DNA of 64,000 bases from Actinomyces bowdenii (GTDB lineage: Bacteria > Actinomycetota > Actinomycetes > Actinomycetales > Actinomycetaceae), in assembly GCF_017592395.1 (NCBI RefSeq), contig NZ_JAGFOU010000003.1, forward strand, positions 88,080 to 152,079, read 5' to 3'. The first letter of the stretch is position 1. Every line of letters begins with the position of its first letter. Shown one piece after another: positions 16,589 to 26,347 of this stretch. Made by a program: the position numbers and the translations under genes. The notes under the pieces are model-generated. The model searched no databases, had not been told where the DNA came from, and worked only from the letters and a program-made list of their open reading frames with translations.

Positions 16589-18120
16589 GCCAGTCACCGA
16601 CCAGCCGCCCCGCCGCGCACTGCGCCGCCTCCCCCGCCGCGCCGACAGGCGATGGTGCGTCGGCCGGTCAGGGGAAGCCGCCTCCTGCGGCGCGCCTGCC
16701 CTACGACCACCACGATCCCGCCCTGGCCCGCGCCACCTGGTCGCGCCTGGCCGAGCCGGCCGATCAGGCCGCCTGCGCCCTGGTCGGCGCCCTGGGGGCC
16801 GCCAGCGCCCTGGACTGGCTGCTGGAGGAGGCCCTGGACGCCCGGGGGCGGGTGCGCAGCGCTCCGCGCCCGCCCCTGCCCACCGGCGGGGAGGCGCCCA
16901 GGGCCAGCGCGCACTGGGCCCAGGCGGCCTCCCGGTGGGTGCCGCGCCTGGAGGGCCTGGACATCCGCCGCGAGCTCGACATCCTCGACAGGCTGGCCGG
17001 GAGCCTCATCATCCCCGGCGACCCGTGGTGGCCCCCGGGCCTGGAGGAGCTGGAGCACCCGCCCTTCTGCCTGTGGCTGCGCGGGGACCCGGCACTCCTG
17101 GTCAGCGCCCGGGACCTCCAGGCCGGATCAGGCGCCCCGGGTGGCGGTGCCGCCACTGCCGGTCCCGGCTGCGAGGGCTCCAGGGGCGTGGAGCGCTCCG
17201 AGCGCACCGAGAGCACCGCCAATGGTGAGAGCTCCGAGACCCGCCGGGGAGGCGGGAGCGGCGAGGGCGCCGGCAGCGGAGGCGGGGGCCGCCGCCTTCC
17301 CGCGCGGGAGGATCGCATGCCCGTGGGCCCGGCCCGGGGCAGCAGTATTGCGCTGGTCGGCGCCCGCGCCTCCACCCGCTACGGCGATGAGGCCGCCAGC
17401 GCCCTGGCCTCGGGCATGACGACGCGCGGCGCCCTGGTCATCTCCGGCGGGGCCTTCGGCGTGGACGCCTGCGCCCACCGCGGCTCCCTGACGGCGGGGC
17501 CCACACTGTCCGTGGCGGCCGGGGGAGTGGACCGCCTCTACCCGGCCGGCAACGCCGAGCTCCTTCAGGCGGTCATCGCCGAGGGGGCCCTGGTGGCCGA
17601 GGCCCCGCCCGGCTGCCAGCCGGCCCGGCACCGCTTCCTGACCCGCAACCGGCTCATCGCCGCCATGGCCGGCGCCACCATCGTCGTGGAGGCGGCCTGG
17701 CGCTCGGGGGCACTGTCCACCGCCCATCACGCGATGGAGATCGGCAGGCCCGTGGGCGCCGTGCCGGGCCCCATCACCTCCATGGCCTCGGTGGGGTGCC
17801 ACCGCCTCCTGCGCAAGGGCGCCGTCTGCATCACCGACGTCGATGACGCCCTGGAGCTCGTGGGCCCCCTGGGCGCCGTCGACGCCGATGCCGCCAGGGC
17901 CCAGGATCCGCGCCTGGCCGGGAGCGGGCTCCTGGACGGCCTGGATCCGGACAGCGCCGTGGTCCTGGACGCCCTGCCCGCACGCGCCTCGGCCACGACG
18001 GAGGCCGTCGCCCGGGCCAGTGGGCTCTCCGTGCGCGAGGCCACCGCCGCCCTGGGCATCCTCGAGCTCGCGGGCAGAGTGGAGCGCGGCGGCAAGGGCT
18101 GGAGGCGCCGCTGCCCGTGA
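16585..18120 (+). CDS. dprA: DNA processing protein DprA/Smf
   Basis: 511-residue DNA-processing protein that in other bacteria loads RecA on incoming single-stranded DNA. The Rossmann core shows SIALVGARASTRYGDEAASALA, GALVISGGAFGVDACAHRGSL, EAPPGCQPARHRFLTRNRLIAAM and a C-terminal winged-helix region (ATTEAVARASGLSVREATAALGILEL). Between the N-terminal region (to about residue 175) and the core is an insertion of some 75 Gly/Ser/Glu-rich residues (TESTANGESSE, GGGSGEGAGSGGGG), which looks disordered. Its start overlaps the comM stop. Conserved core motifs are intact, so it should be functional. Confidence 0.92.
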   Translation: MSQSPTSRPAAHCAASPAAPTGDGASAGQGKPPPAARLPYDHHDPALARATWSRLAEPADQAACALVGALGAASALDWLLEEALDARGRVRSAPRPPLPTGGEAPRASAHWAQAASRWVPRLEGLDIRRELDILDRLAGSLIIPGDPWWPPGLEELEHPPFCLWLRGDPALLVSARDLQAGSGAPGGGAATAGPGCEGSRGVERSERTESTANGESSETRRGGGSGEGAGSGGGGRRLPAREDRMPVGPARGSSIALVGARASTRYGDEAASALASGMTTRGALVISGGAFGVDACAHRGSLTAGPTLSVAAGGVDRLYPAGNAELLQAVIAEGALVAEAPPGCQPARHRFLTRNRLIAAMAGATIVVEAAWRSGALSTAHHAMEIGRPVGAVPGPITSMASVGCHRLLRKGAVCITDVDDALELVGPLGAVDADAARAQDPRLAGSGLLDGLDPDSAVVLDALPARASATTEAVARASGLSVREATAALGILELAGRVERGGKGWRRRCP

Positions 18121-18151
18121 GGGGCTGCGCCAGCCCCTGGTCGAGGAGCAG

Positions 18152-18397
18152 GTGATCGAGGCAGCCCTCGACCTGCTGGAGAGCGCGCTGCCTGAAGGCG
18201 GGATCGGGGGTGACGGGAAAGCGCATGGCCAGCCCGTCGCCGGCCCATCGGCGAGGCCGGGCAGGGTGGTCGCCGCCGGAGCCGCCCGCACCCTGGGCCT
18301 GCGCGCCGACGGTGCGGTCCTGGCGATGGGGGCCAACACCTATGGGCACAGGGGCCTGAGTGCGCTCGCGCCTCAGCCCGAGCCTCGGCGGCGCTGA
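18152..18397 (+). pseudogene. Possible remnant with one RCC1-like repeat
   Basis: An 81-codon frame from GTG 18152, between dprA and xerC. Its centre (VVAAGAARTLGLRADGAVLA, then MGANTYGHRGL) looks like one RCC1 propeller repeat of the type AGxxHTxGLRADGTVxAxGxNxYGQ. A whole RCC1 protein has several such blades, so this is either a relic or a chance resemblance. Nothing else in the interval is recognisable. Confidence 0.3.
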
Positions 18398-18410
18398 GCA
18401 CCACCGCGGC

Positions 18411-18416
18411 TATGGT
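18411..18416 (+). promoter_or_regulatory. Candidate -10 for xerC (leaderless)
   Basis: TATGGT ends 6 nt before the ATG at 18423, so transcription would start at or next to the start codon. No ribosome binding site precedes that ATG. Confidence 0.4.
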
Positions 18417-18422
18417 GGGCGC

Positions 18423-19400
18423 ATGACCTCATCCGCCGGCCGGGCGCCGGCAGCCGGCGTGCACGCACCCGGCACGCGCGGGAAGCTCCTGGGCGCCTAC
18501 CAGCGGCACATGTCCCTCCAGCGCGGCATGTCCGAGCACACGGTGCGCGCCTACCTCGGGGACCTGGTGGACCTGCTGGACTTCCTCGGCGTCGGAGCCG
18601 AGGAGGACGAGCCCACGGGCCCCGCCCTGGCCAGCATCGACCTGGCCGACCTGCGCGCCTGGCTGGCCCAGCTCGCCGCCGACGGCCACGCCCGCGCCAC
18701 ACTGGCCCGCCGCGCCGCCTCCGTGCGCGCCTTCTGCGCCTGGGCCCACCGCGAGGGTCTCCTGGAGACCGATCCCTCCACCCGGCTGCGAGCGCCGCGC
18801 CCCGACAACCGCCTGCCCAGTGTGCTGAGCACCGATCAGGCCACCAGGCTCATGGAGACAGCGGCCCGCCTCGCCCGCGACAGCGACCCCGGGACCAGGC
18901 CCCTGGCCCTGCGCGACGCCGCCATCGTGGAGACCCTCTACGCCACCGGGGTCCGGGTCTCCGAGCTCGTGGGCCTGGATATCGGCGACCTCGACGAGGG
19001 CCAGCGCACCCTGCGCGTCCTGGGCAAGGGGGGCAAGGAGCGCACCGTGCCCTACGGGCTGCCCGCCGCCCGGGCCCTGGAGGCCTGGCTGGCCGTGCGC
19101 GGCCAGCTGCGCGCCGACGACACCGGGCCGGCCCTCTTCCTGGGCGCTCGCGGGCGCCGCATCGACCCGCGCATCGTGCGCGAGGCCATCCACCGGCTGT
19201 GCGCGGCGGCGGGCGTGCCCGACCTGGGGCCCCACGGTCTGCGCCACAGCGCCGCCACCCACGTGCTCGGCGGGGGAGCGGATCTGCGCAGCGTCCAGGA
19301 GATCCTGGGCCACTCCTCCCTGGCCACCACCCAGCGCTACACCCACGTCTCGGCCGAGCGCCTGCGCTCGGTCTACGACCAGGCCTTCCCCCGGGCCTGA
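18423..19400 (+). CDS. xerC: Tyrosine recombinase XerC
   Basis: 325-residue site-specific recombinase that with XerD resolves chromosome dimers at dif. The N-terminal SAM-like core-binding domain (about 25-125) contains MSLQRGMSEHTVRAYLGDL. The catalytic domain has Arg178 (TGVRVSEL), the beta-hairpin lysine in GKGGKERTVPYG, His271-x-x-Arg274 (HGLRHSAATH), His297 (LGHSS) and the nucleophile Tyr306 (QRYTHVS). Its location after dprA is the normal chromosomal xerC position, so I do not read it as a phage or island integrase. It is convergent with the M23 gene; the 126-nt gap holds a tandem CCCTGCTGCCTG pair at about 19418-19441. Confidence 0.94.
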   Translation: MTSSAGRAPAAGVHAPGTRGKLLGAYQRHMSLQRGMSEHTVRAYLGDLVDLLDFLGVGAEEDEPTGPALASIDLADLRAWLAQLAADGHARATLARRAASVRAFCAWAHREGLLETDPSTRLRAPRPDNRLPSVLSTDQATRLMETAARLARDSDPGTRPLALRDAAIVETLYATGVRVSELVGLDIGDLDEGQRTLRVLGKGGKERTVPYGLPAARALEAWLAVRGQLRADDTGPALFLGARGRRIDPRIVREAIHRLCAAAGVPDLGPHGLRHSAATHVLGGGADLRSVQEILGHSSLATTQRYTHVSAERLRSVYDQAFPRA

Positions 19401-19526
19401 GCCGGCCAGCGGTCCCACCCTGCTGCCTGCCCTGCTGCCTGCCCCTGCGGCCCGGTCAGGCCCCGCAGGATCCACGGCCCGGCCTCTACCGCCACGCCCC
19501 GGAGTGGGCGCGCAGCCCGCCCCGGC

Positions 19527-20171
19527 TCAGCCCTCCACCGGCTTGAGGCGGATGACCGGGGGCTGGAGCAGCCGCAGGGGATTGACATAGGTCTTGGGGC
19601 CGATGCGCGCGCCCCAGTGCAGGGCGCTGACCCCATCACCGCGGTGCCCGGCCAGCAAGGTCCCGATCACCTCCCCTCGCCCCACCGCCTGGCCAGCGCT
19701 CACCACCGGCTCCACCGGCTCATAGGTGGTGCGGATCCCATCGGCGTGGTCCACCGAGACCACCGGCCGCCCGGCCACCATCCCGGCGAAGGCCACCACG
19801 CCATCGCCCGCGCTGCGCACCGGCGAGCCCTCCGGGGCGGCCAGGTCCACGCCGCGGTGACCTCGCCCCCACGCCACCGCCGGAGGATCGAAGCCCTCCA
19901 CCACCGGCGCGGGAGCGCCCGTGGGCCAGTGGTAGGGATCCCGACGATGCTGGGCGCCTCCGGCCCGGCCAGCACCCCCGGCCGCGCCCCAGGCCATGGC
20001 CGAGGCCGGAGCAGGGGTGCCTCGGACCTCCTGGCCGATCGCTCCTGGGGGACCCGCCGCCGGAACGGGTGGCGCCGCGGTGGCCATGAGCGTGGCGGCG
20101 GCGCCCAGGACCGCCCAGGCACGGGCCGTCCTGCGGGGGAGAAGGAGGGGGAGGGCGCGCGAGGAAGGCAT
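19527..20171 (-). CDS. Secreted M23-family (LytM-fold) protein
   Basis: 214 residues. The N-terminus is a probable Sec signal (PRRTARAWAVLGAAATLMATAAPPVPAAG). The LytM fold starts near residue 70 (YHWPTGAPAPVVEGFDPP) with the metal ligands His and Asp of HRGVD. The second zinc motif, normally HxH, reads ALHWGAR, so its first histidine is Ala. Homologues upstream of rpsB in other actinobacteria often show the same change, which suggests a non-catalytic or altered cell-wall protein. It is divergent from rpsB across a 468-nt gap that holds the rpsB promoter region and no other gene. Confidence 0.88.
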   Translation of the reverse strand: MPSSRALPLLLPRRTARAWAVLGAAATLMATAAPPVPAAGPPGAIGQEVRGTPAPASAMAWGAAGGAGRAGGAQHRRDPYHWPTGAPAPVVEGFDPPAVAWGRGHRGVDLAAPEGSPVRSAGDGVVAFAGMVAGRPVVSVDHADGIRTTYEPVEPVVSAGQAVGRGEVIGTLLAGHRGDGVSALHWGARIGPKTYVNPLRLLQPPVIRLKPVEG

Positions 20172-20309
20172 GGCACGAGCATCGGCGTGCCGGAGCCCGG
20201 GAGCATTCCGGGGAATCGGCCCTGTGGAGGGCGGGTGCGGGAGCGCCGCCTGTGGTGACCGGGACGACTCGATATAGTGCGGAATCGAGATGCTGTGCGC
20301 ACCAGTGCC

Positions 20310-20318
20310 TGTGATAAT
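20310..20318 (+). promoter_or_regulatory. Candidate extended -10 for rpsB-tsf
   Basis: TGTGATAAT in the gap between the divergent M23 and rpsB genes, about 320 nt before rpsB. It matches an extended -10 (TGn plus GATAAT) and is one of the few AT-containing spots in the gap. Another TATAGT-like site at about 20274 is also possible. Confidence 0.4.
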
Positions 20319-20639
20319 CTCGCCCCCGCAGCTTTCCGCGGGTCGCGCCGGGATTGAATCGGCCGTGGGCCGCGGGGGCTGACTTCGCGTGCCCGTACCC
20401 GAGCCTCGGGATATCCCTTCCGGATGACGCAGCCGCGGTCCCGCCCTCCCCGGAGGACGGGCGGTTGCGCGTCGCGGGCACCAGGCCCCGCAGCCACCGG
20501 GCGGCCCAGCCCGCCACCGGCCCACCACGCGGGGGACAACCGGAGAACACAGCACACGGGACGCCGCCGCTCCGGCGGAGCGCGTCCCCCGAATGACACG
20601 CATGCCGAGCAACCTCTCGGCATGCACGGAAGGACCGTC

Positions 20640-21518
20640 ATGGCCGTCGTCACCATGCGCCAGCTCCTGGAGAGCGGTGTCCACTTCGGGCACCAGACCC
20701 GCCGCTGGAACCCCAAGATGAAGCGCTTCATCCTCACCGAGCGCAACGGCATCTACATCATCGACCTCCAGCAGTCCATCGAGGGCATCAACACCGCCTA
20801 CGACTTCATCAAGGAGATCGTGGCCCGCGGCGGGAACATCCTGTTCGTCGGCACCAAGAAGCAGGCCCAGGCGGCCGTGGCCGAGCAGGCCCAGCGCGTG
20901 GGCATGCCCTACGTCAACCAGCGCTGGCTGGGCGGCATGCTCACCAACTTCTCCACCGTGCGCGCCCGCCTGGACCGCATGAAGGAGCTCGAGCAGATCG
21001 ACTTCGACGACGTGGCCGGCTCCGGCCACACCAAGAAGGAGCTGCTCATGATGCGCCGCGAGAAGGACAAGCTCCAGCGCACCCTGGGCGGGATCCGCGA
21101 CATGGGCAAGCTCCCCGCCGCCGTGTGGGTGGTGGACACCAAGAAGGAGCACCTGGCCATCTCCGAGGCCCAGAAGCTCGGCATCCCCGTCATCGCCATC
21201 CTCGACACCAACTGCGACCCCGACGAGGCCACCTACGGCATCCCCGGCAACGACGACGCCATCCGCGCCGTGAGCCTGCTGACCCGCGTCGTGGCCGACG
21301 CCACCGCCGAAGGCCTGCTGGCCCGCTCCGGGGGCCGCGTGCGCACCGGTGAGGAGGCCGAGGCCGCCGCCCCCGAGGCCGAGCCGCTTCCCGAGTGGGA
21401 GGCCGAGCTCCTCGCCGGCGCTGAGGCCGCCGACGCCGTCGTGGCTGCCGGGGCCCCCGCCGCCAGCGCCGAGCCGGCCGCCGAGGCCCCTGCCGCCGAG
21501 GGCGCCGGGCAGGCCTGA
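20640..21518 (+). CDS. rpsB: 30S ribosomal protein S2
   Basis: 292-residue 30S subunit protein. The start [28 protein letters not shown] is the standard one and follows GGAAGGA with good spacing; the frame is open upstream but that part is not conserved. Family signatures include [36 protein letters not shown] and [27 protein letters not shown]. The last 55 residues are a Glu/Ala-rich acidic extension. tsf follows after 50 nt, so rpsB-tsf form the usual operon. Confidence 0.98.
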   Translation: MAVVTMRQLLESGVHFGHQTRRWNPKMKRFILTERNGIYIIDLQQSIEGINTAYDFIKEIVARGGNILFVGTKKQAQAAVAEQAQRVGMPYVNQRWLGGMLTNFSTVRARLDRMKELEQIDFDDVAGSGHTKKELLMMRREKDKLQRTLGGIRDMGKLPAAVWVVDTKKEHLAISEAQKLGIPVIAILDTNCDPDEATYGIPGNDDAIRAVSLLTRVVADATAEGLLARSGGRVRTGEEAEAAAPEAEPLPEWEAELLAGAEAADAVVAAGAPAASAEPAAEAPAAEGAGQA

Positions 21519-21568
21519 GGGCCTCCCCACGCACACCACTCCCGTCACAGATCCTTCAGGAGACATAC

Positions 21569-22408
21569 ATGGCGAACTACACCACCGCTGACATCAAGGC
21601 GCTGCGCGAGCAGACCGGCGCCGGCATGCTCGACGTCAAGAAGGCCCTCGACGAGGCCGGCGGCGACACCGAGAAGGCCATCGAGATCATCCGCGTCAAG
21701 GGCCTCAAGGGCATCGCCAAGCGCGAGGGCCGCAGCGCCTCGGCCGGCCTCATCGCCGCCCGCGTCGTGGACACCGACAAGGGCCAGGTCGGCGTCCTGG
21801 TCGAGATCAACGCCGAGACCGACTTCGTGGCCAAGAACCAGAAGTTCCTCGACTTCGCCGAGCAGGTCCTCACCGCCGCCATCGACTCCGGCGCCCAGGA
21901 GGCCGAGGCCCTGGCCGAGGTCGAGGTCGACGGCACTGCCGTCAAGGACCTCACCGACGGCATGCAGGCCGTCATCGGCGAGAAGATCGTCGTGCGCCGC
22001 GTGGGCCGCATCGAGGCCCCCAGGGTCGAGCTCTACCTGCACCGCACCAACCCCGACCTGCCCGCCCAGGTCGGCGTGCTCGTGGGCACCGACGAGGCGG
22101 CCGCCGAGGCCGCCCACGACGTGGCCATGCACATCGCCGCCTACTCCCCGGCCTACGCCACCCGCGAGGACGTGCCGGCCGAGGTCGTGGACAAGGAGCG
22201 CGCCATCGCCGAGGAGACCACCCGCGCCGAGGGCAAGCCCGAGAAGGCCATCCCCAAGATCGTCGAGGGGCGCCTGGGCGGCTTCTTCAAGGAGACCGTG
22301 CTGGTCGAGCAGGCCTTCGCCAAGGACCCCAAGACCACCGTCGGCAAGGTGGTCGAGGCCACCGGCGGTGAGCTCATCGGCTTCGTGCGCTTCCGCGTCG
22401 GCGCCTGA
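21569..22408 (+). CDS. tsf: Elongation factor Ts
   Basis: 279-residue guanine-nucleotide exchange factor for EF-Tu. The N-terminal UBA-like part (ADIKALREQTGAGMLDVKKALDEAGGD) and the signature EINAETDFVAKNQKF are complete, followed by the core dimerization region and a C-terminal segment (LLVEQAFAKDPKTTVGK-like). An AGGAG precedes the ATG. A hairpin in the 239-nt gap downstream suggests that rpsB-tsf transcripts end there. Confidence 0.98.
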   Translation: MANYTTADIKALREQTGAGMLDVKKALDEAGGDTEKAIEIIRVKGLKGIAKREGRSASAGLIAARVVDTDKGQVGVLVEINAETDFVAKNQKFLDFAEQVLTAAIDSGAQEAEALAEVEVDGTAVKDLTDGMQAVIGEKIVVRRVGRIEAPRVELYLHRTNPDLPAQVGVLVGTDEAAAEAAHDVAMHIAAYSPAYATREDVPAEVVDKERAIAEETTRAEGKPEKAIPKIVEGRLGGFFKETVLVEQAFAKDPKTTVGKVVEATGGELIGFVRFRVGA

Positions 22409-22467
22409 GCCCGCGCCACCGGCATCCCGCTGGAGCCCCGGCCACCAGCGGCATGCCGCCCCCGGCA

Positions 22468-22505
22468 CCGCCCCGCCGCCGGCCATGAGCCCGACGGCGG
22501 GGCGG
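22468..22505 (+). terminator. Hairpin after tsf
   Basis: CCGCCCCGCCG at 22468-22478 pairs with CGGCGGGGCGG at 22495-22505 across a 16-nt loop, 60 nt after the tsf stop codon. Confidence 0.55.
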
Positions 22506-22592
22506 CCCGCACCCGGGGGCCGGGCGGCGAGCACCGCTGCTGCGCCCCTGGCGGCCCCAGTCCCTTGGCGCAGCGGAGGCGGCCGAACGCGG

Positions 22593-22598
22593 TACGCT
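22593..22598 (+). promoter_or_regulatory. Candidate -10 for pyrH-frr
   Basis: TACGCT lies 49 nt before pyrH and after the tsf hairpin. This is a plausible start of a separate pyrH-frr-cdsA transcript. Confidence 0.35.
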
Positions 22599-22647
22599 GT
22601 CCCGAGCGCCTGAGCACCACCGCAACCAGACCCAGGAGGCCCCGCCC

Positions 22648-23400
22648 ATGAGTGAGTCCCCGGAACGCGACGACCGCGTTGCTCACGGACAGCATCCCCG
22701 CCGAGTGCTCCTCAAGCTCTCCGGCGAGGTCTTCGGGGGCGGGGCGGTGGGCCTGGATCCCGACGTCGTGGCCGACGCCGCCCAGCAGATCGCCCGGGCC
22801 GTGGCCCAGGGCGTGCAGGTCTCCGTCGTCGTGGGCGGGGGCAACTTCTTCCGCGGCGCCGAGCTCTCCGCCCGCGGCATGGACCGAGCCCGCGCCGACT
22901 ACATGGGCATGCTGGGAACCGTCATGAACGCCCTGGCCCTCCAGGACTTCATCGAGAAGGCCGGGACCCCCGCCCGGGTCCAGACCGCCATCGCCATGGG
23001 GCAGGTCGCCGAGAGCTACGTGCCGCTGCGGGCCATCCGGCACATGGAGAAGGGCCGCGTCGTCGTCTTCGGGGCCGGCGCCGGCCTGCCCTACTTCTCC
23101 ACCGACACCGTCTCGGCCCAGCGCGCCCTGGAGACCCACTGCGATGAGCTGCTGGTGGGTAAGAACGGCGTCGACGGCGTCTACACCGCCGACCCCCGCA
23201 AGGACCCCAGCGCCGAGCTCCTGGACTACCTCACCTACGAGCGCGCCCTGGTCGAGGGCCTCCAGGTGGTCGACGCCTCGGCCTTCGCCCTGTGCCGCGA
23301 CAACGGCCTGTCCATGCGGGTGTTCGGCATGGGGGAGCCGGGTAACATCACCCGCGCCCTGCTGGGTGAGAAGATCGGCACGCTCGTCAGCCAGGACTGA
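22648..23400 (+). CDS. pyrH: UMP kinase
   Basis: 250-residue cytoplasmic amino-acid-kinase-fold enzyme that converts UMP to UDP with ATP. Motifs: [14 protein letters not shown] at the N-terminus, the phosphate-binding GGGNFFRG, the UMP site around [19 protein letters not shown], and [16 protein letters not shown]. It follows the tsf terminator and probably has its own promoter; frr follows 58 nt later, the conserved pyrH-frr order. The start ATG lies shortly after CAGGAGG. Confidence 0.98.
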   Translation: MSESPERDDRVAHGQHPRRVLLKLSGEVFGGGAVGLDPDVVADAAQQIARAVAQGVQVSVVVGGGNFFRGAELSARGMDRARADYMGMLGTVMNALALQDFIEKAGTPARVQTAIAMGQVAESYVPLRAIRHMEKGRVVVFGAGAGLPYFSTDTVSAQRALETHCDELLVGKNGVDGVYTADPRKDPSAELLDYLTYERALVEGLQVVDASAFALCRDNGLSMRVFGMGEPGNITRALLGEKIGTLVSQD

Positions 23401-23458
23401 GGGGTCCTGCCGGACCCGACCACCAGCCACCACCCACCCACGCGAACAAGGAAGCACC

Positions 23459-24016
23459 ATGATCGACGACGTCATGCTCGAGGCAGAGGACAAGATGGAC
23501 AAGGCGCTTGAGGCCGCCATCCGAGAGCTCGCCTCCATCCGCACCGGCCGGGCCAACCCCTCCATGTTCAACGGGATCATGGTGGACTACTACGGCGCCC
23601 CCACCCCGCTCCAGCAGTTGGCCTCCATCACCATCCCCGAGGCCCGCACCGTGCTGGTCAGCCCCTTCGACCGATCCGCCATGAAGGACGTCGTCACCGC
23701 GATCCGCGAGTCCGACCTGGGAGTCAACCCCACCGACGACGGCACCGTCATCCGCGTCAACCTGCCCGCCCTGACCGAGGAGCGGCGCAAGGACTACGTC
23801 AAGCTCGCCCGCTCCCGGGCCGAGGACTCCCGCGTCCAGGTGCGCGGCATCCGCGGCAAGGCCAAGAAGGAGCTGGAGGCCATCAAGAAGGACGGCGAGG
23901 CGGGGGAGGACGAGGTCAAGCGCGCCGAGGGCGAGCTCGACGCCCTGACCAAGCGCTTCGTGGAGCAGATCGACGCCGCCCTGGCCACCAAGGAGGGCGA
24001 GCTGCTGGAGGTCTGA
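23459..24016 (+). CDS. frr: Ribosome recycling factor
   Basis: 185 residues, exactly the family length. RRF splits post-termination ribosomes with EF-G. The start MIDDVMLEAEDKMDKALEAAIREL follows AAGGAAG. Signature regions are RTGRANPSMFNGIMVDYYGAPTPL, SPFDRSAMKDVVTAIRESDLGVNP and the C-terminal helix RFVEQIDAALATKEGELLEV. The frame is open upstream inside pyrH in another register, but only the part from 23459 matches the family. cdsA follows 46 nt later. Confidence 0.98.
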   Translation: MIDDVMLEAEDKMDKALEAAIRELASIRTGRANPSMFNGIMVDYYGAPTPLQQLASITIPEARTVLVSPFDRSAMKDVVTAIRESDLGVNPTDDGTVIRVNLPALTEERRKDYVKLARSRAEDSRVQVRGIRGKAKKELEAIKKDGEAGEDEVKRAEGELDALTKRFVEQIDAALATKEGELLEV

Positions 24017-24062
24017 GCCCAGCGGCCCGCCAGTACCGAACCGACCCTCTGACGATCAGCCC

Positions 24063-24992
24063 GTGAGCACCATGCTGAGCCCGCGCCCCACGCGCAACCG
24101 CGATCCCCTGCCCTCCACCGGCAGGGCCGGGCGCAACCTGCCCGCCGCCCTGGCGGTCTCCGCCCTCCTCATCGCCCTGGTGGTGGTGCCGATCATGGTC
24201 GACACCATCCTCTTCGTCGTCGTCGCGGTCATCGCCGTGTGCGGGGCGCTGTGGGAGCTGGCCGCGGCCTTCGCCCGCAAGGGCATCCGCCTGCCCCTGG
24301 CGCCCCTGTGGCTGGGGACCCTGGGGATCGCGGTGACCGCCTGGCAGGTGGGGGCCGAGGCCGCCTTCGGCGCCTACGCGGCCACCGCCGGGGCCTGCGT
24401 GCTGTGGAGCTTCATGGACCAGGCCGAGGCCGATACCGGCACCGCCCTGGAGGAGGCGGGCGTGGACGTGCCGCGCACCGACGCCCACGACGTCGTGCGC
24501 CGCTCCCGCTCCGCCTCCGCCGTCGCCTCCGTCTTCGCCGCCACCTACCTGCCCTTCCTGGCCGGCTACGCCGTCCTGCTGGCCGCCCAGGACCAGGGAG
24601 TGGCCAAGGTCCTGCTGCTCATCGCCCTGCCGGCGGCCAACGACACCGGGGGATGGCTGGTGGGCGTGACCCTGGGCCGCCACCCCATGGCGCCCTCCGT
24701 GTCGCCCAAGAAGTCCTGGGAGGGATTCATCGGCTCCCTGCTGGCCACCGTGGGCGCCGGGGCGGGCGCCATGCACCTCATGGGCGGGCCCCTGTGGGCC
24801 GGTGCGGCGCTGGGGGCCTGCATCGTGGTGGTCTCCACCCTGGGGGACCTGGGCGAGTCGCTGCTCAAACGTGACCTGGGCCTGAAGGACATGGGTACCC
24901 TCCTGCCGGGGCACGGGGGCATCATGGACAGACTGGACTCCATCCTGGTGGCGGCCCCCGTCGTCTACGTCTTCAGCCTCCTGGTCCTCTAG
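24063..24992 (+). CDS. cdsA: Phosphatidate cytidylyltransferase
   Basis: 309-residue polytopic membrane enzyme that makes CDP-diacylglycerol from phosphatidate and CTP, the precursor of phosphatidylglycerol, cardiolipin and phosphatidylinositol. About eight hydrophobic segments are visible. The CDP-DAG synthase signature is intact ([12 protein letters not shown] and the block [18 protein letters not shown] ending MDRLDS). An insertion of about 30 charged residues ([18 protein letters not shown]) connects two helices. The GTG at 24063 or the ATG at 24072 could be the start. It follows frr as in other actinobacteria. Confidence 0.95.
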   Translation: MSTMLSPRPTRNRDPLPSTGRAGRNLPAALAVSALLIALVVVPIMVDTILFVVVAVIAVCGALWELAAAFARKGIRLPLAPLWLGTLGIAVTAWQVGAEAAFGAYAATAGACVLWSFMDQAEADTGTALEEAGVDVPRTDAHDVVRRSRSASAVASVFAATYLPFLAGYAVLLAAQDQGVAKVLLLIALPAANDTGGWLVGVTLGRHPMAPSVSPKKSWEGFIGSLLATVGAGAGAMHLMGGPLWAGAALGACIVVVSTLGDLGESLLKRDLGLKDMGTLLPGHGGIMDRLDSILVAAPVVYVFSLLVL

Positions 24993-25078
24993 GAGCCTCG
25001 ACGGCGCGCCGCGCCAGCCGCCTGCCCGCGCGAGCCCCGCCCCGCACCGACCCCATCCGCAACGGAAAGGAGGCGCCC

Positions 25079-26347
25079 GTGAGCCCCGCCCGCCCCCCGC
25101 GCACCGGCCGCACCCAGCCGGTGGCGATCCGGCGCGCCCCGGCCGGGCCGCGCCCCGGCGAGGTCCAGGTGCTTCCCACCGACCAGCCGCCCGAGGGCGC
25201 CACCAGCCCTGACGCCCGCCCCCGCCTGTCCTTCGCCGTCCCCCCGGCCCGCGGCAAGGCCCCCCGCCACCTGGCCGACCTCGACCTGGCCGGTCGCAAG
25301 GCCGCCCTGAAGGACTCCGGCCTGCCGGGCTTCCGCGCCGACCAGCTCTCCCGCCACTACTTCACCCACCACACCCGCGACGCCGCCGAGATGACCGACC
25401 TGCCCGCCGGCCAGCGCGAGCAGCTGTGCGCCGAGCTCCTGCCAGAGCTCATCCACGAGGTGCGCGCCCTGCGCGCCGACGGCGGCCGCACCATCAAGCA
25501 CCTGTGGGAGCTGCATGACGGGGTGCGGGTCGAGTCCGTCCTCATGCGCTACAAGGACCGCACCACCCTGTGCGTCTCCTCCCAGGCCGGCTGCGGGATG
25601 GCCTGCCCCTTCTGCGCCACTGGCCAGATGGGCCTGACCCGCAACCTGTCCACCGCCGAGATCATCGAGCAGGTGCGCCACGCGGCCCGCCTCTCTGCCG
25701 AGGGCGGCCTGGCGGGGGGGCCGGCGCGCCTGTCCAATGTGGTCTTCATGGGCATGGGCGAGCCCATGGTCAACTACAGGAGCGTCGTCGCCGCCCTCCA
25801 CCGGCTCATCGACCCCGCCCCCCAGGGCTTCGGCCTGTCAGCCCGGGGCGTGACCGTCTCCACAGTGGGACTGGTGCCACTCATCCGCAAGCTCGCCGGG
25901 GAGGGCCTGCCCGTGACCCTGGCGGTGTCCCTGCACGCCCCTGACGACGAGCTGCGCGACGAGCTCATCCCGGTCAACTCCAAGTGGAAGGTCGGCGAGC
26001 TGCTCGATGCCGCCCACGACTACTTCCGGGCCACCGGCAGGCGCGTGTCCATCGAGTACGCCCTCATCAAGGACATGAACGACCACGCCTGGCGCGCCCA
26101 GCTGCTCGCCGATGAGCTCAACCGGCGGGGCAGCGGATGGGCGCATGTCAACCCCATCCCGCTCAACCCGACCCCCGGCTCCATCTGGACCTGCTCCGAG
26201 CCCGGGGTCCAGGATACTTTTGTCGATACGCTGCGCCGTGCGGGCATCACCACCACAGTGAGGGACACTCGTGGCAGTGACATCGACGGCGCCTGCGGCC
26301 AGTTGGCGACCGAGGTACTCAACCAGGAGAAGGCTAAGAGGCGATGA
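25079..26347 (+). CDS. rlmN: Dual-specificity rRNA/tRNA methyltransferase RlmN
   Basis: 422-residue radical-SAM enzyme that forms m2A2503 in 23S rRNA and m2A37 in some tRNAs. The cluster-binding CxxxCxxC is C172, C176, C179 in [19 protein letters not shown]. Further motifs are [47 protein letters not shown] and a C-terminal Cys in [10 protein letters not shown] that serves the methyl-transfer mechanism. A basic, Pro-rich N-terminal extension of about 60 residues precedes the conserved part. GTG start after AAAGGAGG. It overlaps the DivIVA-like gene by 4 nt. Confidence 0.96.
   Translation: MSPARPPRTGRTQPVAIRRAPAGPRPGEVQVLPTDQPPEGATSPDARPRLSFAVPPARGKAPRHLADLDLAGRKAALKDSGLPGFRADQLSRHYFTHHTRDAAEMTDLPAGQREQLCAELLPELIHEVRALRADGGRTIKHLWELHDGVRVESVLMRYKDRTTLCVSSQAGCGMACPFCATGQMGLTRNLSTAEIIEQVRHAARLSAEGGLAGGPARLSNVVFMGMGEPMVNYRSVVAALHRLIDPAPQGFGLSARGVTVSTVGLVPLIRKLAGEGLPVTLAVSLHAPDDELRDELIPVNSKWKVGELLDAAHDYFRATGRRVSIEYALIKDMNDHAWRAQLLADELNRRGSGWAHVNPIPLNPTPGSIWTCSEPGVQDTFVDTLRRAGITTTVRDTRGSDIDGACGQLATEVLNQEKAKRR

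Noticed and set aside
18423..19400. XerC considered as an island or phage integrase
   Set aside because: Neighbours (dprA, rpsB region) are the normal chromosomal position and no attachment-site repeats were seen.
20268..20292. CTCGAT...ATCGAG inverted repeat in the rpsB upstream gap
   Set aside because: Only six paired bases with a loose centre; could be chance, so no operator is claimed.
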